From NCBI GenBank assembly GCA_047967505.1, contig CM106540.1: a DNA stretch of 64,000 nucleotides; one strand, 5' to 3'. The DNA comes from Dipteris shenzhenensis. Lineage: Eukaryota > Polypodiophyta > Polypodiopsida > Gleicheniales. Shown piece by piece: positions 1-11,072 of the stretch. A model generated the notes under the pieces. That model searched no databases. It saw nothing but the letters and a program-made list of their open reading frames with translations, and was not told the origin of the DNA. The position numbers and the translations under genes were made by a program. How positions within the stretch are numbered: the first letter of the stretch is position 1; each line of letters begins with the position of its first letter.

Positions 1-1350
1 AAGAAGTAGGAGATCTTCCTCGACCACAAATTGGACCATAGATGTGTCCAAAACCTGGAACAGCGGACCTCCTCCTAGGACACCCTTTGGGTCACCCAAT
101 ACCTCTCTCTCAAAGGGGTCCAAGTCGAAGAGTCCATCTAAAGTCTCTTGCCAATCCGAGTGGTAGAGCAAAAGAAGGGCACCTCGTCCACCTTCACGAT
201 GAGGCCGATCATGGAAGGCCAAAGCCATTCTCTTGGATCCCACTGCACCTCCCTCTTCTTAAAGCTAGAGGTGCCATCTAGGGGCATCCTGATTGAGGAT
301 GCTAGGAGGATCAATGTGTCACTCCTTCCCCAAACAGCCCATAACTCTGATCATCTACCAATGAGCCCCATCCAAACTCCCATCCATCCCTGGGTCTCTC
401 TCAGTGAGTGCCTGAAGTATGCCTCTAGGCCCTGCACCAAAGAAATTAGGCGACATGCTGCCTCATTGAATCATCATCTTCAAGGGGGCCCCAGTCTGAG
501 AAAATTGATCCAACCATCTGCTTTCCATCCACATGTGGAGTCCCTCCTCCCAAGACTTAGGGATGGCTAGGTCAATCTCCCTCATCCGCTGCCTTGCCCC
601 TCGCATATGCGCTATGGCTCCATGAGCACGGATGAGGCCCCTTGGTAATCTCTGCTAGAACCTATGGAGGCTCCTCATCATGGGGCAACCCTTCCTAGTA
701 AGGGGGGCCTCTAAGAAGATCTATCTGTGTGAATGTTGCCACTGCCCCCAATGCATGGGGTGTTCTTGAGAAGCCCTCGTTTAAGAGGAGCTTCCAAGGC
801 TCTGCACTAGAGGGGAGGCTATGCACAACCAAATTGCCCAAGAGGGCTCAGCTCTGCATCTCCAGATCAATGATACCCAAGCCTCGCAATGCCTATGGCA
901 TGATCACCATTTGCCAAGTGACCCGGCCTCTGGTGTTCCTCGTGCCGTCTGATCCTGCCCAAAGGAAATTCCGAACCAAATAGTGGCAAGAAGGATTTAC
1001 TTTTCTACTAAGGCACGGCCCACTAGGGAGAGTTTGGTTGAGCTCTAGTAGAGAAGCTTGCGCCAAACACTCTCAAGAATCGGGGTGATGTGTTGCTTTG
1101 CTATAATATCGATACCCACCTGGCACCCAAGGTATCTCACTGTTTGGCCCTGCAGTATCCTGTGGAAGCCAAAGGCACTCCCTACTCTTGAATCTCTTGA
1201 GTCTCTTCATAGCCTGTGAAGAAACCAATGGACTTTGTCTAGTTTTTCTGTGCACCCGAGGCCTCACAATAAATAGCAAGGGTTCCCCAAACTCTCTCCG
1301 AACTCACTATGGTGCCCTCTACATACAATGCATGACATAGAAGAATAGGG
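1..1350 (-). mobile_element. L1-type LINE remnant, 3' half of ORF2 (reverse transcriptase C-terminus and downstream)
   Basis: Read on the minus strand, this stretch carries the C-terminal part of a plant non-LTR retrotransposon reverse transcriptase in more than one frame. Near 1300-1230 there is an SGAQKN motif, like the SG-x-x-N block of LINE RTs. Near 1150-1020 come YLGCQVG and KLSLVGRAL, like the YLG and LS-GR blocks. Near 985-860 come NFLWAG and RGLGIIDLEMQS, like the FLW and GGLG-IDL blocks. Further downstream (720-540) is the usual LINE tail. Stop codons (TAG near 893, TGA near 860, TAG near 670) and frameshifts show it is dead. The element runs off the left edge, so its 3' end is not visible. 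Family assignment is firm from motif order; the exact clade is not known. Confidence 0.75.
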
Positions 1351-1355
1351 TGTTT
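1332..1355 (+). repeat. left fragment of a family B LTR, split by insertion of copia A
   Basis: The 24 bases before copia A resemble the middle of the family B LTR seen at 3937 and 48680 (a run ending in AGGGTGTTT). The same LTR resumes after copia A at 6381. The left part of the LTR is eroded or missing. Confidence 0.5.
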
Positions 1356-2031
1356 TGTTAGATATGCTCAATGCCCCACCCTCCTGGTAACCACCAGTGG
1401 TCCAAGGTGCTCAAGTTGTAAGGCCCCCATATGAGGAGAAGCCATGTGTGAGCCTGGGACACTGGATGGATCTTGACTTGCATGTCAGATGAGGTCTATC
1501 AACGAGACTGTTGATGGTAGAAAGGTGATTGTGTGGGAGCCCCTTATTCTTGCTGGGCCTGGGGGCCAATTGGCCCCCAACTAGGGGGTCCTAGGGGGCC
1601 AGCGGCCCCCTTGGTGGGGGTTCAGGGGCAGGAGCCCCCGAGGCGACGGTATAGGAAATATTCCTTGAATATTCCATGGACGACTAGTCGATTCCACTGA
1701 CTAGGTTGACTGGTTGGCTCCACCGACTAGGTCAACTGGTCAACTCCACCGACTACGTTGATCCGACTACCGCCCTCATAGCTATAAAGAGGCGACCTCC
1801 TCAGTCCATTGTATCAGATCAGTTTAGATCAGATCAGATCTTCCAGCTAGTAGCTCTTCACCTAGTATCTGTCTAGATCGCCATCTAAGCTCCACTATGG
1901 GAGCACACGGGTGGATGGAACCATCATCTGTACTACATCAGTATTGAAGGAAAAGTTTGTTCCTCTCCAGTTTGCTGTGTACTCTCTATTCTTTGTTCAG
2001 TTTCTATTCCACTGTGCTTTGTAATTTAACA
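1356..2031 (+). repeat. 5' LTR of copia A
   Basis: 676 bp beginning TGTTAG and ending AACA, directly followed by the primer-binding site. A TATAAAGA box at about 1783 is a likely LTR promoter. It is about 80 bp longer than the 3' LTR, mainly because it keeps a G/C-rich segment around 1560-1655 that the 3' copy lacks. Confidence 0.88.
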
Positions 2032-2045
2032 TGGTATCAGAGCCC
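2032..2045 (+). promoter_or_regulatory. primer-binding site, initiator tRNA-Met type
   Basis: TGGTATCAGAGCCC immediately after the 5' LTR. This is the usual complement of the 3' end of plant initiator tRNA-Met used by copia elements to prime minus-strand DNA synthesis. Confidence 0.85.
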
Positions 2046-2105
2046 AGGCGGCTCTAAGGATCAAAGAATAAAAGAGAGGCGAGGGCTTCAATAGCATATG
2101 GAGTG

Positions 2106-2467
2106 ATGGCAACAGGAAGTGGCTCGAGTTCAACAGCTATTGCTGCACCAACAATCCAGGCGTTGAGGATTCGCCCACCAGCCTTCACTGAAGGCAAGCT
2201 AGATGGTACGAACTAACTCTATGGAAGTTTAAAATTACTGCTATTCTGGATTCATATGAGCTTCTAGAGATAGTATTGGGGACTGCTGACCCAAAACCAC
2301 AAGGAACCCTTGACCCAACAAATTTGAGGAGTATGATACCTCCTAATGCTGACCTTCTACGAGCTTGGAAATGTAAGAATGTAGATGCTCTGTGTGCCTT
2401 GGTTACAAGTACTACTAATAGTGTTTTGACCTTGATTCAGCATACATCTAAGGCAACTGTGGCCTAG
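2106..2467 (+). pseudogene. copia gag N-terminal remnant
   Basis: An ATG at 2106 opens a frame with the copia gag look: a low-complexity start, then a LDGTN block, then (after a one-base deletion at about 2214 inside a tyrosine codon) WKFKIT and the gag helix region ending TSKATVA. A TAG at 2465 sits where copia gag usually has the tryptophan of its conserved A-W block. Three bases later the sequence jumps straight into reverse transcriptase. The rest of gag, protease, integrase and the RT N-terminus are therefore deleted at about 2467-2471. Confidence 0.7.
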
Positions 2468-2470
2468 AAC

Positions 2471-3893
2471 ATGCCATGTAAATGGGTCTACAAGATGAAG
2501 GTCACAGGTGATGATGTGCCTAGGTACAAGGCCCGTTTGGTCACTAAGGGGTTCAAGCAAGAGAAGGGTGTGGACTTTGATGAGATATTCTCTCCAGTTG
2601 TGAAGATGACCACACTTAGATGCATACTTGGACTAGTGGCAACAGAAGATATGGAGCTTATGCAGATGGATGTCATGACAGCTTTCTTGCATGGGGATTT
2701 GCATGAGGAAATTTACATGGTGCAGCCGAAAGGCTTTGAAGAAAAGGGCAAAGAGCATTTAGTTTGCAAGCTGAAGAAAAGTCTCTATGGTCTTAAGCAA
2801 GCGCCTAGAGAATGGTATTAGAAGTTTGATGCTTTCATTCGGTCCTAGGGTTTTAGAAGGAGTGAAATTGATCACTGCCTCTACACTAAAAGGGCTAAGG
2901 ATAATAGCCTGATTATCCTGGTACTATATGTGGATGATATGCTATTGGCTAGCAAGAATACTTATGAGCTAGATGCATTAAAGGCCAAGTTGGATGAGGC
3001 CTTTGATATGAAGGATTTAGGACTTGCAAGTCATATTCTTGGTATGCGCATCACGCGTGATCGGAGTAGGAAACTCCTTTGGCTTTCACAGAAGGAGTAT
3101 GTTACAAAAGTATTGCAGCATTTCAATATGGAGGGGGGGAAGGCAGTGAGTACTCCATTGCCTCCATATGTGAAACTGAGTCATACAGATAGTCCCAAAT
3201 CAGATGAGGAGAGGGCCATGATGGCCAAGGTTCCTTATGCATCAGCAGTTGGGAGTCTTATGTATTCTATGATAGCTACTAGACCAAACATTGCATTTGT
3301 AGTGGGAGTTGTTAGCCGGTATATGGCTAATCTAGGAAAGAGGCATTGGGAGGCAGTTAAGTGCATCATGAGGTACATGAAGGGTACCAAGGAGATGTGC
3401 ATCTGCTTTGGTAGAGGAGACATGCGTGTACTTGGGTACACAGATTCAGACTACGCAGGGCATGTGGATAGTAGGAGATCCACTTCTGGTTATGTGTTCA
3501 CCGTTGCATGTGGTGCAGTGTCGTGGATGTCTCGCACACAAAAGTGTGTTGCTTTGTCTACCACAGAGGCTGAGTATGTTGCAGCCACAGAGGGTTGCAA
3601 GGAGGCTATATGGCGTGATCGGCTAGTGGGAGATTTGGGGATTCATACAGGTGTACCGACATTGCATAGTGATTCCATGAGTGCTATTTAGCTAGCACGG
3701 AATCTGGTCTTTCATGCAAAGACCAAACACATTGAGGTCAGGTACCATTTCATTGAGGTACTTGAGGACAAGCGCATAGAGCTTGTCAAGGTTCATACAG
3801 ATGATAACCCTGCAGATATGCTAACGAAGAGTCTACCTAGTCAGCGGTTTGAGTATTGTTGTGTATTGATGGGCATTGGATAGTATGCTCCCT
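2471..3893 (+). pseudogene. copia reverse transcriptase/RNase H, family B
   Basis: Starts with MPCKWVYKMK of the RT domain. It continues through the KARLVTKGF block, [22 protein letters not shown], the catalytic LYVDDM (2929-2946), and RNase H blocks such as YTDSDYAG (about 3436) and STTEAEY (about 3559), ending LMGIG at 3880. In-frame TAG codons at 2819, 2846 and 3689 break it. The first two lie where copia proteins commonly have Gln (WY-Q-KFD, S-Q-GF). The product would copy element RNA into DNA. It is inactive here. Confidence 0.88.
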
Positions 3894-3936
3894 AGTTGTT
3901 CTCCCTTAAAGGTACATTGTCCTTTAAGTGGGAGGT

Positions 3937-4106
3937 TGTGGGGGTTAAACGTCACTGTGCCTTTACCCCGGTTATGTACAATACTCAAGCACATATATAA
4001 ATCAATGTAAAAGAAGATTAGGGTGTTCTGCGTCCACCAAAAACTTGTGTGGCTCTCTATTTCTCTCTCCCCCTCTTTCGTTCCGCTTCCGTTGAGAGCA
4101 CTCTCA
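3937..4106 (+). repeat. family B short copia LTR (about 170 bp)
   Basis: Begins TGTGGGGGTTAAA after the purine tract AAGTGGGAGGT and ends ACTCTCA. It matches the LTR at 48680-48857 and the split copy around copia A. It is the natural 3' end of the RT at 2471-3893. Confidence 0.8.
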
Positions 4107-4117
4107 ATGATAACTAG

Positions 4118-5750
4118 ATGCCTATGTCTATTGAGCAGCATGCAGATGGACCAAGGCGGTCTGAAAGAATTGAGCAAAGGAGGGCTTCTGCTCACATAGT
4201 CAATATGGCCTTGATGGCTGAGATCATTGCAAAAGTAAAGGAGCCTGCGAGTTTGGAGGAAGCACTTGCAGACCGAGATTGGAAAAATGCTATGCAAGTA
4301 GAATATGACAGCATCATGAAGAATGAAACTTGGGAGCTGGTAGATCGACCACCTAACAGAAAGGTTATTGGCACCAAGTGGGTTTGGAAGGTAAAGTACA
4401 AGGGTGATGGGACTTTGGAAAAGTACAAAGTTGCACAAGGATTTTCACAGGTTGAAGGGTTTGATTTTCAAGAATCTTTCGCTTTGACTGCCAGAATGAC
4501 CACTATTCGCACAGTACTATCGGTGGCTGCTCATAAAAAGTGGCCAGTTCATCAAATGGATGTTAAATCAGCATTCTTGAATGGTGACCTCAAGGAGGAG
4601 GTGTACGTGGCTCAGCCACTTGGGTTTGAGGCCCCCCATTCTGAGAACAAGGTATGTAAGCTGAAGAAGGCTTTGTACGAGCTGAAACAGGCCCCAAGAG
4701 CATGGTACCAATGGATAGACAAATTCTTTCATAAATTAAACTTCAAAAGATGTGCCTTAGATGCTAACTTGTATGTGTACAAGAAAGGTGGAAAAACTGC
4801 TATTATTGTTCTATATGTGGATGATCTCCTTATTACAGGTGACTATGAAGACATGATCCAACAGACTAGAAAGGCGTTGAGTATGGAGTTTGAGGTGACA
4901 GACTTAGGCTTGATGCACTACTGTTTGGGGATTGAAGTCTGGCAAGAGCCAGGCAAGAGCTTCCTCTCTCAAGAAAATATGCAAGGGAGATCTTGAAGGC
5001 ATTTGGTATGTTTGAGTTCAAGGAGATAGCTACACCTATGGAGGTAAATGCGACGTTGTCTATGGAGGATGCCTCACCACCAGCAAACATCGGGAGGTAC
5101 AAGAAGTTGGTCGACAGTCTCATCTATCTGTGCAACACCAGAGCGGACATCAGTTTTGCTATTGGTGTTTTGAGCAAGTTCTCCAATAAGCCCCGGGAGA
5201 ATCATTGGAATGCAGGGATGTAGGTGCTTAGGTATGTGAAGGGCACTCTTGATTATGGCATCACCTATGGTATGGGCACTTCCTTGGCTGGTCACTGTGA
5301 CTCAGATTGGGCTGGAGATGTTGATTCCAGGAAATCAGTTTCTGGATATTGTTTCTCTTTAGGTTCATGTATCTTCTCTTGGATCAGTAAGAAACAACCA
5401 ACAGTGGCATTGTCTTCTACCGAGGCTAAGTACAAGGCAGCATGTTTTGCTACATGTGAAGCAGTGTGGCCGAGGAGGATCTTATGGCACATGGGAGTGC
5501 AAGAGGATGAGGCAACTGTGCTGAGGTGCGACAATCAAAGTTGCATGGCCATTGCTAAAAATCCAGTGTTTCATGCGTGCACAAAACATATAGAGATTCA
5601 GTATCACTATGTGCATGATTTGATCAAGGATGGGATAGTGGAATTGGTCTACTGTCCAACATAGCAAAATGGAGTAGATATCTTCACCAAGGCACTCGAG
5701 AAGGATCAGCTTCAGGGTCATCTTCAGAGACTCGGCATTGGGCCGAGAAG
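4118..5750 (+). pseudogene. copia A reverse transcriptase/RNase H
   Basis: The frame from 4118 holds the RRSERIEQ linker, [42 protein letters not shown] and the catalytic LYVDDL. Nine bases are missing in the K-ARL-VAQGF block (about 4430). A one-base deletion near 4975 shifts the frame to the segment starting about 4980, which carries YKKLVDSLIYL, then RNase H blocks DSDWAGD and LSSTEAKY and a C-terminus near 5750. TAG codons at 5221 (before VLRYVKG) and 5662 (after YCPT) are further breaks. This is the resident RT of the element flanked by the A LTRs. Confidence 0.88.
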
Positions 5751-5772
5751 GTAGTTCACCTACGGGTGGACA

Positions 5773-5783
5773 TTGAGGGGGGG
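5773..5783 (+). promoter_or_regulatory. polypurine tract of copia A
   Basis: A G-rich purine run (TTGAGGGGGGG then TG) directly before the 3' LTR, the usual primer site for plus-strand synthesis. Confidence 0.75.
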
Positions 5784-6380
5784 TGTTAGATATGCTCAAT
5801 GCCCCACCCTCCTGGTAACTAGCAGTGGTCCAAGGTGCTCAAGTTGTAAGGCCCCCATATGAGGAGAAGCCATGTGTGAAGCCCGGGACATTGGATGGAT
5901 CCTGACTTGTGGATCCTGACTTGCATGTCAAATGAGGTCTATCAATGAGACTGTTGATGGTAGAAAGGTGATTGTGTGGGAGTCCCTTATTCTTGCTGGG
6001 GCCTGGGAATATTCCCTGAATATTCTATGGACAACTAGTCGGTTCCACTGACTAGGTTGACTGGTCGGCTCCACCGACTAGGTCGACTGGTCGACTCTAC
6101 CGACTATGTTGATTCGACTACCACCCTCATCTATAAAGAGGCGACCTCCCCAGTCCATTGTATCAGATTAGTTTAGATCAGATCATATCTTCCAACTAGT
6201 AGCTCTTCACCTAGTATCTATCTAAATCGCCATCTAAGCTCCATTGTGGGAGCACATGGGTGGATGGAGCCATCATCTGTACTACATTAGTATTGAAGGA
6301 AAAGTTTGTTCCTCTCCAGTTTGTTGTGTACTCTCTATTCTTTGTTCAGTTTCTATTCCACTGTGCTGTGTAATTTAACA
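5784..6380 (+). repeat. 3' LTR of copia A
   Basis: 597 bp, TGTTAGATATG to TTTAACA, then the TGTTT target repeat. Compared with the 5' LTR it lacks the G/C-rich segment and carries a short duplication of GGATCCTGACTTG near 5900. The two LTRs differ enough that the insertion is not recent. Confidence 0.88.
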
Positions 6381-6473
6381 TGTTTTGCACCCACCAAAAC
6401 TTGTGTGGCTCTCTCTTTTGGCTATCCCTCCTCTCACCTTCTTCCGTTTTGCTTCCGTTGTTGAGATCTCTCA
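6381..6473 (+). repeat. right fragment of the family B LTR interrupted by copia A
   Basis: TGTTTTGCACCCACC followed by the CTCTCT-rich end of family B, finishing in CTCTCA at about 6472. It is the continuation of the sequence cut at 1355. Confidence 0.7.
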
Positions 6474-9400
6474 CTGCAAACTCGGAATCCAACAGCTCCT
6501 CCTCCTATCTGATTGGTCATAACATTTTGTTTATTGATGTAAGTGAGTATGAAAAGCTTTGTGTCGGTTGCCATGAAGAAAATGGCTACTAAATGTGGAA
6601 GCATAATGTTTTTGAAGCACACCTTCTATTGTTTTAATTTGCATGTGCAAGGGAATAGCAATTTGCAACTTTGATGTTTTTGAGAGGTGCATGGAGATGA
6701 ACCTTATATATGGTTGATGGGGACAATCAAATAAATGGAGACCCATATAAAAAATTATATGCCCCAATAGTGTGTATATGTCTTCCCTTATATGCAACGT
6801 TTTGGGAATCTCGCTATTAAAGGATAAATACAATGTTACTCAACTTGTTTTGAATTATGTGTACTTGGGAGTGTCTACTAAGTATTTTAATGCTTTTATG
6901 TATTCAAATTTATGTCCAATGGCTCGGCTAAGTATACATTTCTTTTGAAAATAGTTTGCGCTCCTATGTCTAAGTGTCCAAGTAGTGGACATGATAAAAA
7001 TCCTTGATTTTAAAGAGAGGTTATGATAAAATCCTAAGCAAAGGGACAAAGGAATACACATATCTTAATTGGGGCATGAAACACATGACACATTTTTTTG
7101 CTCATGGTATTCTGTATCACAAGACATACTTTTTATCATTATCTCTATACGTGAGAATGTTATATGCAAGACCTCGAAACCCATTCCCATATGCGGCATT
7201 AGAATAGGAATTATGCACCTATGAAAAGATAAACCATTATGAATATTCACCATCCATGTGGGATAGTTTGCATTAAAATCTCTACCCACTTGTGGCTCAC
7301 CCATGCCAACCTCCCACACAGTCTTGTGGGGTCATTTTGTGCCCATGGATATAAATTTATGTGTTAATGAAATTGAAATTCTAGATCCATTATATGAAAA
7401 ATATCATTCGCAGTTTACATGTGAATATTTGGTATCCCCAAAGCTCTACTCATTTCTCATGCATCTCAATTTACTACACAAGGTCTTGTCAAGCCATTTG
7501 GACTGTAATAGATGTTGGAGCACCTAGAAGGCCTACGTTAAGACAATTTAAAAAAGAATGCTATAGGACAACATGAGAGAAGGTGACTACCAAGAGACCC
7601 CCTATCATATTAAATACGTTTATTCATGCTCACACACACAAAAGACTCAACTTATTTGATCATCCCCTATCCTTGGTTCTCCTTCGTGGATGCCATATTT
7701 GAAACACAAGGACGGTGTTGACCATACCACTTCACTTGTCGACAATCCATTACCATGTGAGAGCTATATCGCCTCTCTAATCACAGATCCATTATCTCTT
7801 CCGCATGTACTCTAAGTCTTTGAAAGGAATTACATGGCAACTTTCCCTAACGTGAAAGACAAGCCCTTGCTCATCGCTTCCATGCTTGTTATGTTTGAGA
7901 CATAGTGTTTGTGCATGCAAGGAAGGTATTGCCAATCTTTCAAAACATATTCACAAAAAAAGCATCATGTACACAATCCATAAGAAATAAGAACCCAAAT
8001 ATTGTTGTCATGCTTTAAAATAGTTCGACACCATCACTCTACACAATGTCCATCTTCTACTCTGGTTCATTGTCATGATGCTTTGATAGCAATACTTTGA
8101 ATGTTTGGACTCAAGAAACATCATGGTAGGCCATCTAATAAACTCAAGACAAATCATTTTTGTGACTAATAAGCAAGCCAACCCTTTGAGATGCCTCGAA
8201 GATAACAATGTTCAACAAACACCCATTTGGCAACAAATATTTTATATTTGTCGACTTGGCCAAAAGTTAAAGCTTGACTAGCATACGCCCTAAATTTCTT
8301 GTAATGCCTTGCTTTGTAGGTGTGGGGCCACAAGCCATTAATAAAACCTTGTATTTTCATGTTTTTTGAAATCCATGCCAAGCGTTCGAGAGTTTAGATG
8401 CATTTGAAACCACTCTTCATTTTGGTTGCCGCAGTGTGGCACGTGCCTAGTATATGCTAATGGCACCTTTAATAGTGAAATTTTGTGTGTGGGTTCTAGG
8501 TGGTATATTTTTTCCATTAAGAGAGGGAGAATTCCTCTTATGTACAAATAGTCATGGCAATGATCAAATTACCTTTTCTATGACAAGAACTATAATTATT
8601 GCAATATTCATGTACTCTCATTCAAATTTTCCTCATTTATGTGACCTATAATTATTGCAATATTCATGTACTCTCATTCAAATTTTACACACCAATGTTG
8701 GATGTGTGTGCATGTTTGCATGGCATGGGTGTGTGTAGGCATACGCTTGTGTCCATGAGAGAGAGAGAGAGATCAACGCAAGATTCTGTCAGTTTGTGAG
8801 ATCGTCTCATGGAGAGCACATGAGACTCAGTGGGGGTTGGTGCTATGTGAAAGGGAAGATACCTTTTAACTTTCCACTGAGAAGTTGGTAGAAAATGTGT
8901 GTATCCCTTGCTGTTAGTAGGGAGTACCTTGTCCTCATTATTTTGTCTTGTCTCTCTCTACAATATTTGCATTACAAACCTATATATGCCCCATACACAC
9001 ACAATCATTTGCATTTGGAATTCTAAAGCTTGCAAATGTGAATGGGTCGACAAACAACTCGGTAACTCCTCTAAGCCTTTGGCACCGCTCACCCTTATGA
9101 CATAGAGGTCAAGACTTGCCCCCCTTTCTGTATCATTATATTCTCACTCTCGCTCTCGCTCACCCTCTCTCCGTCCCCCTCCCCACACGTGTCACTTTGC
9201 TTATGGCTAACCTCTACCTATGCAATGACACCATAAGAATGTAGGCCCCTTTGGGTGGCAAATGAAACAATTTTGAGACAGTGAGGGGTTTGATTGCTCC
9301 ATTTCATAAGCCCCGTCCTCTCTCTCTCTCTTATATTTAAGAGAGGAAAATAGATTCTCGTTTCTTCCCCTAAAGAGTTCTCCTCCCCTCCTTTGGCAAT

Positions 9401-9828
9401 CTCCAACCTTGGGTTGTAGGGTGCTATTGTTGATTGCTCTTGTAATTATTGTCTCTCAAGCTAGTCCCTCATTATCATTACTCTAGGAGTCAAAAGTATG
9501 TCCTCTAGTCGTCACTCCTTAGGCTAGAATTTGGGGCATTACTATTTTATGTTGGAAGTTGGAAGAGGCTATATATTAGTCTCTTTCTACAATCAATGGT
9601 ATAGCATGCAAACTCGAGAATTAGGACCCCAATATATTTGATTTGAATTAAGTTTTTAATCTAATGAGGAAACTAATGGGGGGAAGAAGTTGTACACACA
9701 AATTTTTTTTTGGAGTGAAATCTATATATGATTATATTACAAAGAACAATCCCAAAGATAGGCTCCATTGTGCTTCATTTGGTTGGTAATGTACACACTT
9801 TTTTTTTTATTTTAGAAGAGGTATTCTA
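6474..9828. other. intergenic, A/T-rich, no gene recognised
   Basis: Only short unrelated frames occur on both strands, none with a family motif. A run of minus-strand frames between 8550 and 8000 could be an old pseudogene, but I see no recognisable domain. A short duplicated segment lies near 8590-8690 (TATAATTATTGCAATATTCA twice). Confidence 0.6.
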
Positions 9829-9910
9829 CACACACACACACACACATTGTATGTGTGCATGTGTGTGTGAGACTAGGAGACTTTTTGCACATGAATGTTT
9901 TTGTGTATGT

Positions 9911-9952
<42 letters not shown>

Positions 9953-10037
9953 CACCCCCCCCAAACACACACAAATAAAGCTCTCTCCCCCCTCTCATTT
10001 CTTGCCCTCCCTCGCCCTCTCTCTCTCCTCCATTCTT

Positions 10038-10077
<40 letters not shown>

Positions 10078-10171
10078 AACACACACATTCTTTTTGTGTA
10101 GATCTAAAGTAATGTACATTTGTAGTTGCCCCAGAATGAAGCAGCTACTAGAAACAATAAGGTCTTGAGCG

Positions 10172-10222
<51 letters not shown>

Positions 10223-10383
10223 CGCTCTCTCTGTCACACACACACACACACACTTTTTTTTGGGGGTAAAAACTAAATGTGAGGGTGCGCAGAGAGTGAG
10301 GGAGAGAGAGAGAGAGAGAGCGAGCTCCCCCTTGGAGACAACACCCCCACTCGCCAGAGAGAGGTGCACACGGGCACATTCTC

Positions 10384-10414
<31 letters not shown>

Positions 10415-10495
10415 TCGCCCCCTCTCTTTCCTGGCTATTTCCCTCGTCTTCCTCCCCTGCACTCACCCAAACAACAACAACAACAACAACAACAT
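9829..10495. repeat. microsatellite cluster upstream of the kinase gene
   Basis: Consecutive (AC)n at 9829-9847, (CT)n at 9913-9950, (CT)n then (AC)n at 10036-10087, (CT)n then (AC)n at 10173-10220, (GA)n about 10301-10320, (AC)n at 10383-10411 and (AAC)n at 10470-10494. They lie 0.6-1.2 kb before the kinase start codon, in what is probably promoter or 5' leader. Open frames across them are low-complexity artefacts. (CT)/(GA) tracts in plant promoters can recruit GAGA-binding BPC proteins, but that role is only inferred here. Confidence 0.85.
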
Positions 10496-11072
10496 TAAGC
10501 AACCGCCTCCTCCTCCCCTGCTTCTCACCACCATAGCTATGGCGCCTCCCTTCTCCCTTCCTCCCTCTTTGCCCTTCTAGTTCCTTCTCTCCACACAGAT
10601 GCCTACAGCTCCTCCCATCTTCCCTGATGTCAGATTCTTACTCGGTTGCTTCCATTTTTGGTTTTTCTTATGGTGGATCATCTAAATACCTTTCGAGATC
10701 CTTCTTTCACCCTTTCCTCAAGCTCGAATCTTAGCTTCCTTTAGCCTGCGGACATTCCTCTGTGTCTTGTGGAGGTCCTTTCCCCACCAGTTTAGCCCAA
10801 ATTTTGGCGTCATTGCCTTCCATTGCGTCTCTGCGCTCAGTTTTTGTGTGGATTTCCTGACGCTGTTCCAGCCAATCATGTTGATTATATCTGGCTAGTC
10901 CGGTGAGTTTTGAAGGTAGAACGCTTGACTTCACGCCCACGTCTGAGGTACGTAACAATGCTTACGTGGTTGCGTGGATGCAGGAAAAGAGACAACGGAG
11001 TTTCAATCTGTGTATCAGCAAAACAGGGGATAAAATTCTACAAGTATCGTAACAAATATCCCACAAGTGGAC

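Larger units (their letters stand above)
1356..6380 (+). mobile_element. Ty1/copia retrotransposon A, degenerate, with nested or recombined family B copia sequence
   Basis: A copia element bounded by LTRs at 1356-2031 and 5784-6380, each starting TGTTAGATATG and ending TTTAACA. The 5-bp target duplication TGTTT is at 1351-1355 and 6381-6385. A primer-binding site follows the 5' LTR and a polypurine tract precedes the 3' LTR. The interior is not one coherent element. It has a short gag start, then a reverse transcriptase/RNase H of a second copia family that ends in that family's own short LTR (3937-4106), then a second RT/RNase H (4118-5750) that runs into the 3' LTR. Protease and integrase are missing from both. 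Stops and frameshifts make it non-autonomous. Joining TGTTT to the right flank restores a family B LTR, so A landed in a pre-existing B LTR. Confidence 0.9.

Noticed and set aside
3833-4438. 201-residue minus-strand frame
   Set aside because: Antisense shadow of copia LTR and RT sequence.
8000-8550. Three adjacent minus-strand frames as a possible pseudogene
   Set aside because: They read like protein in places but change frame often and match no family I recognise; not enough to call.
9728-10580. Long open frames on both strands over the microsatellites
   Set aside because: They translate the same (CT)n, (AC)n and (AAC)n tracts in different frames; composition alone keeps them open.
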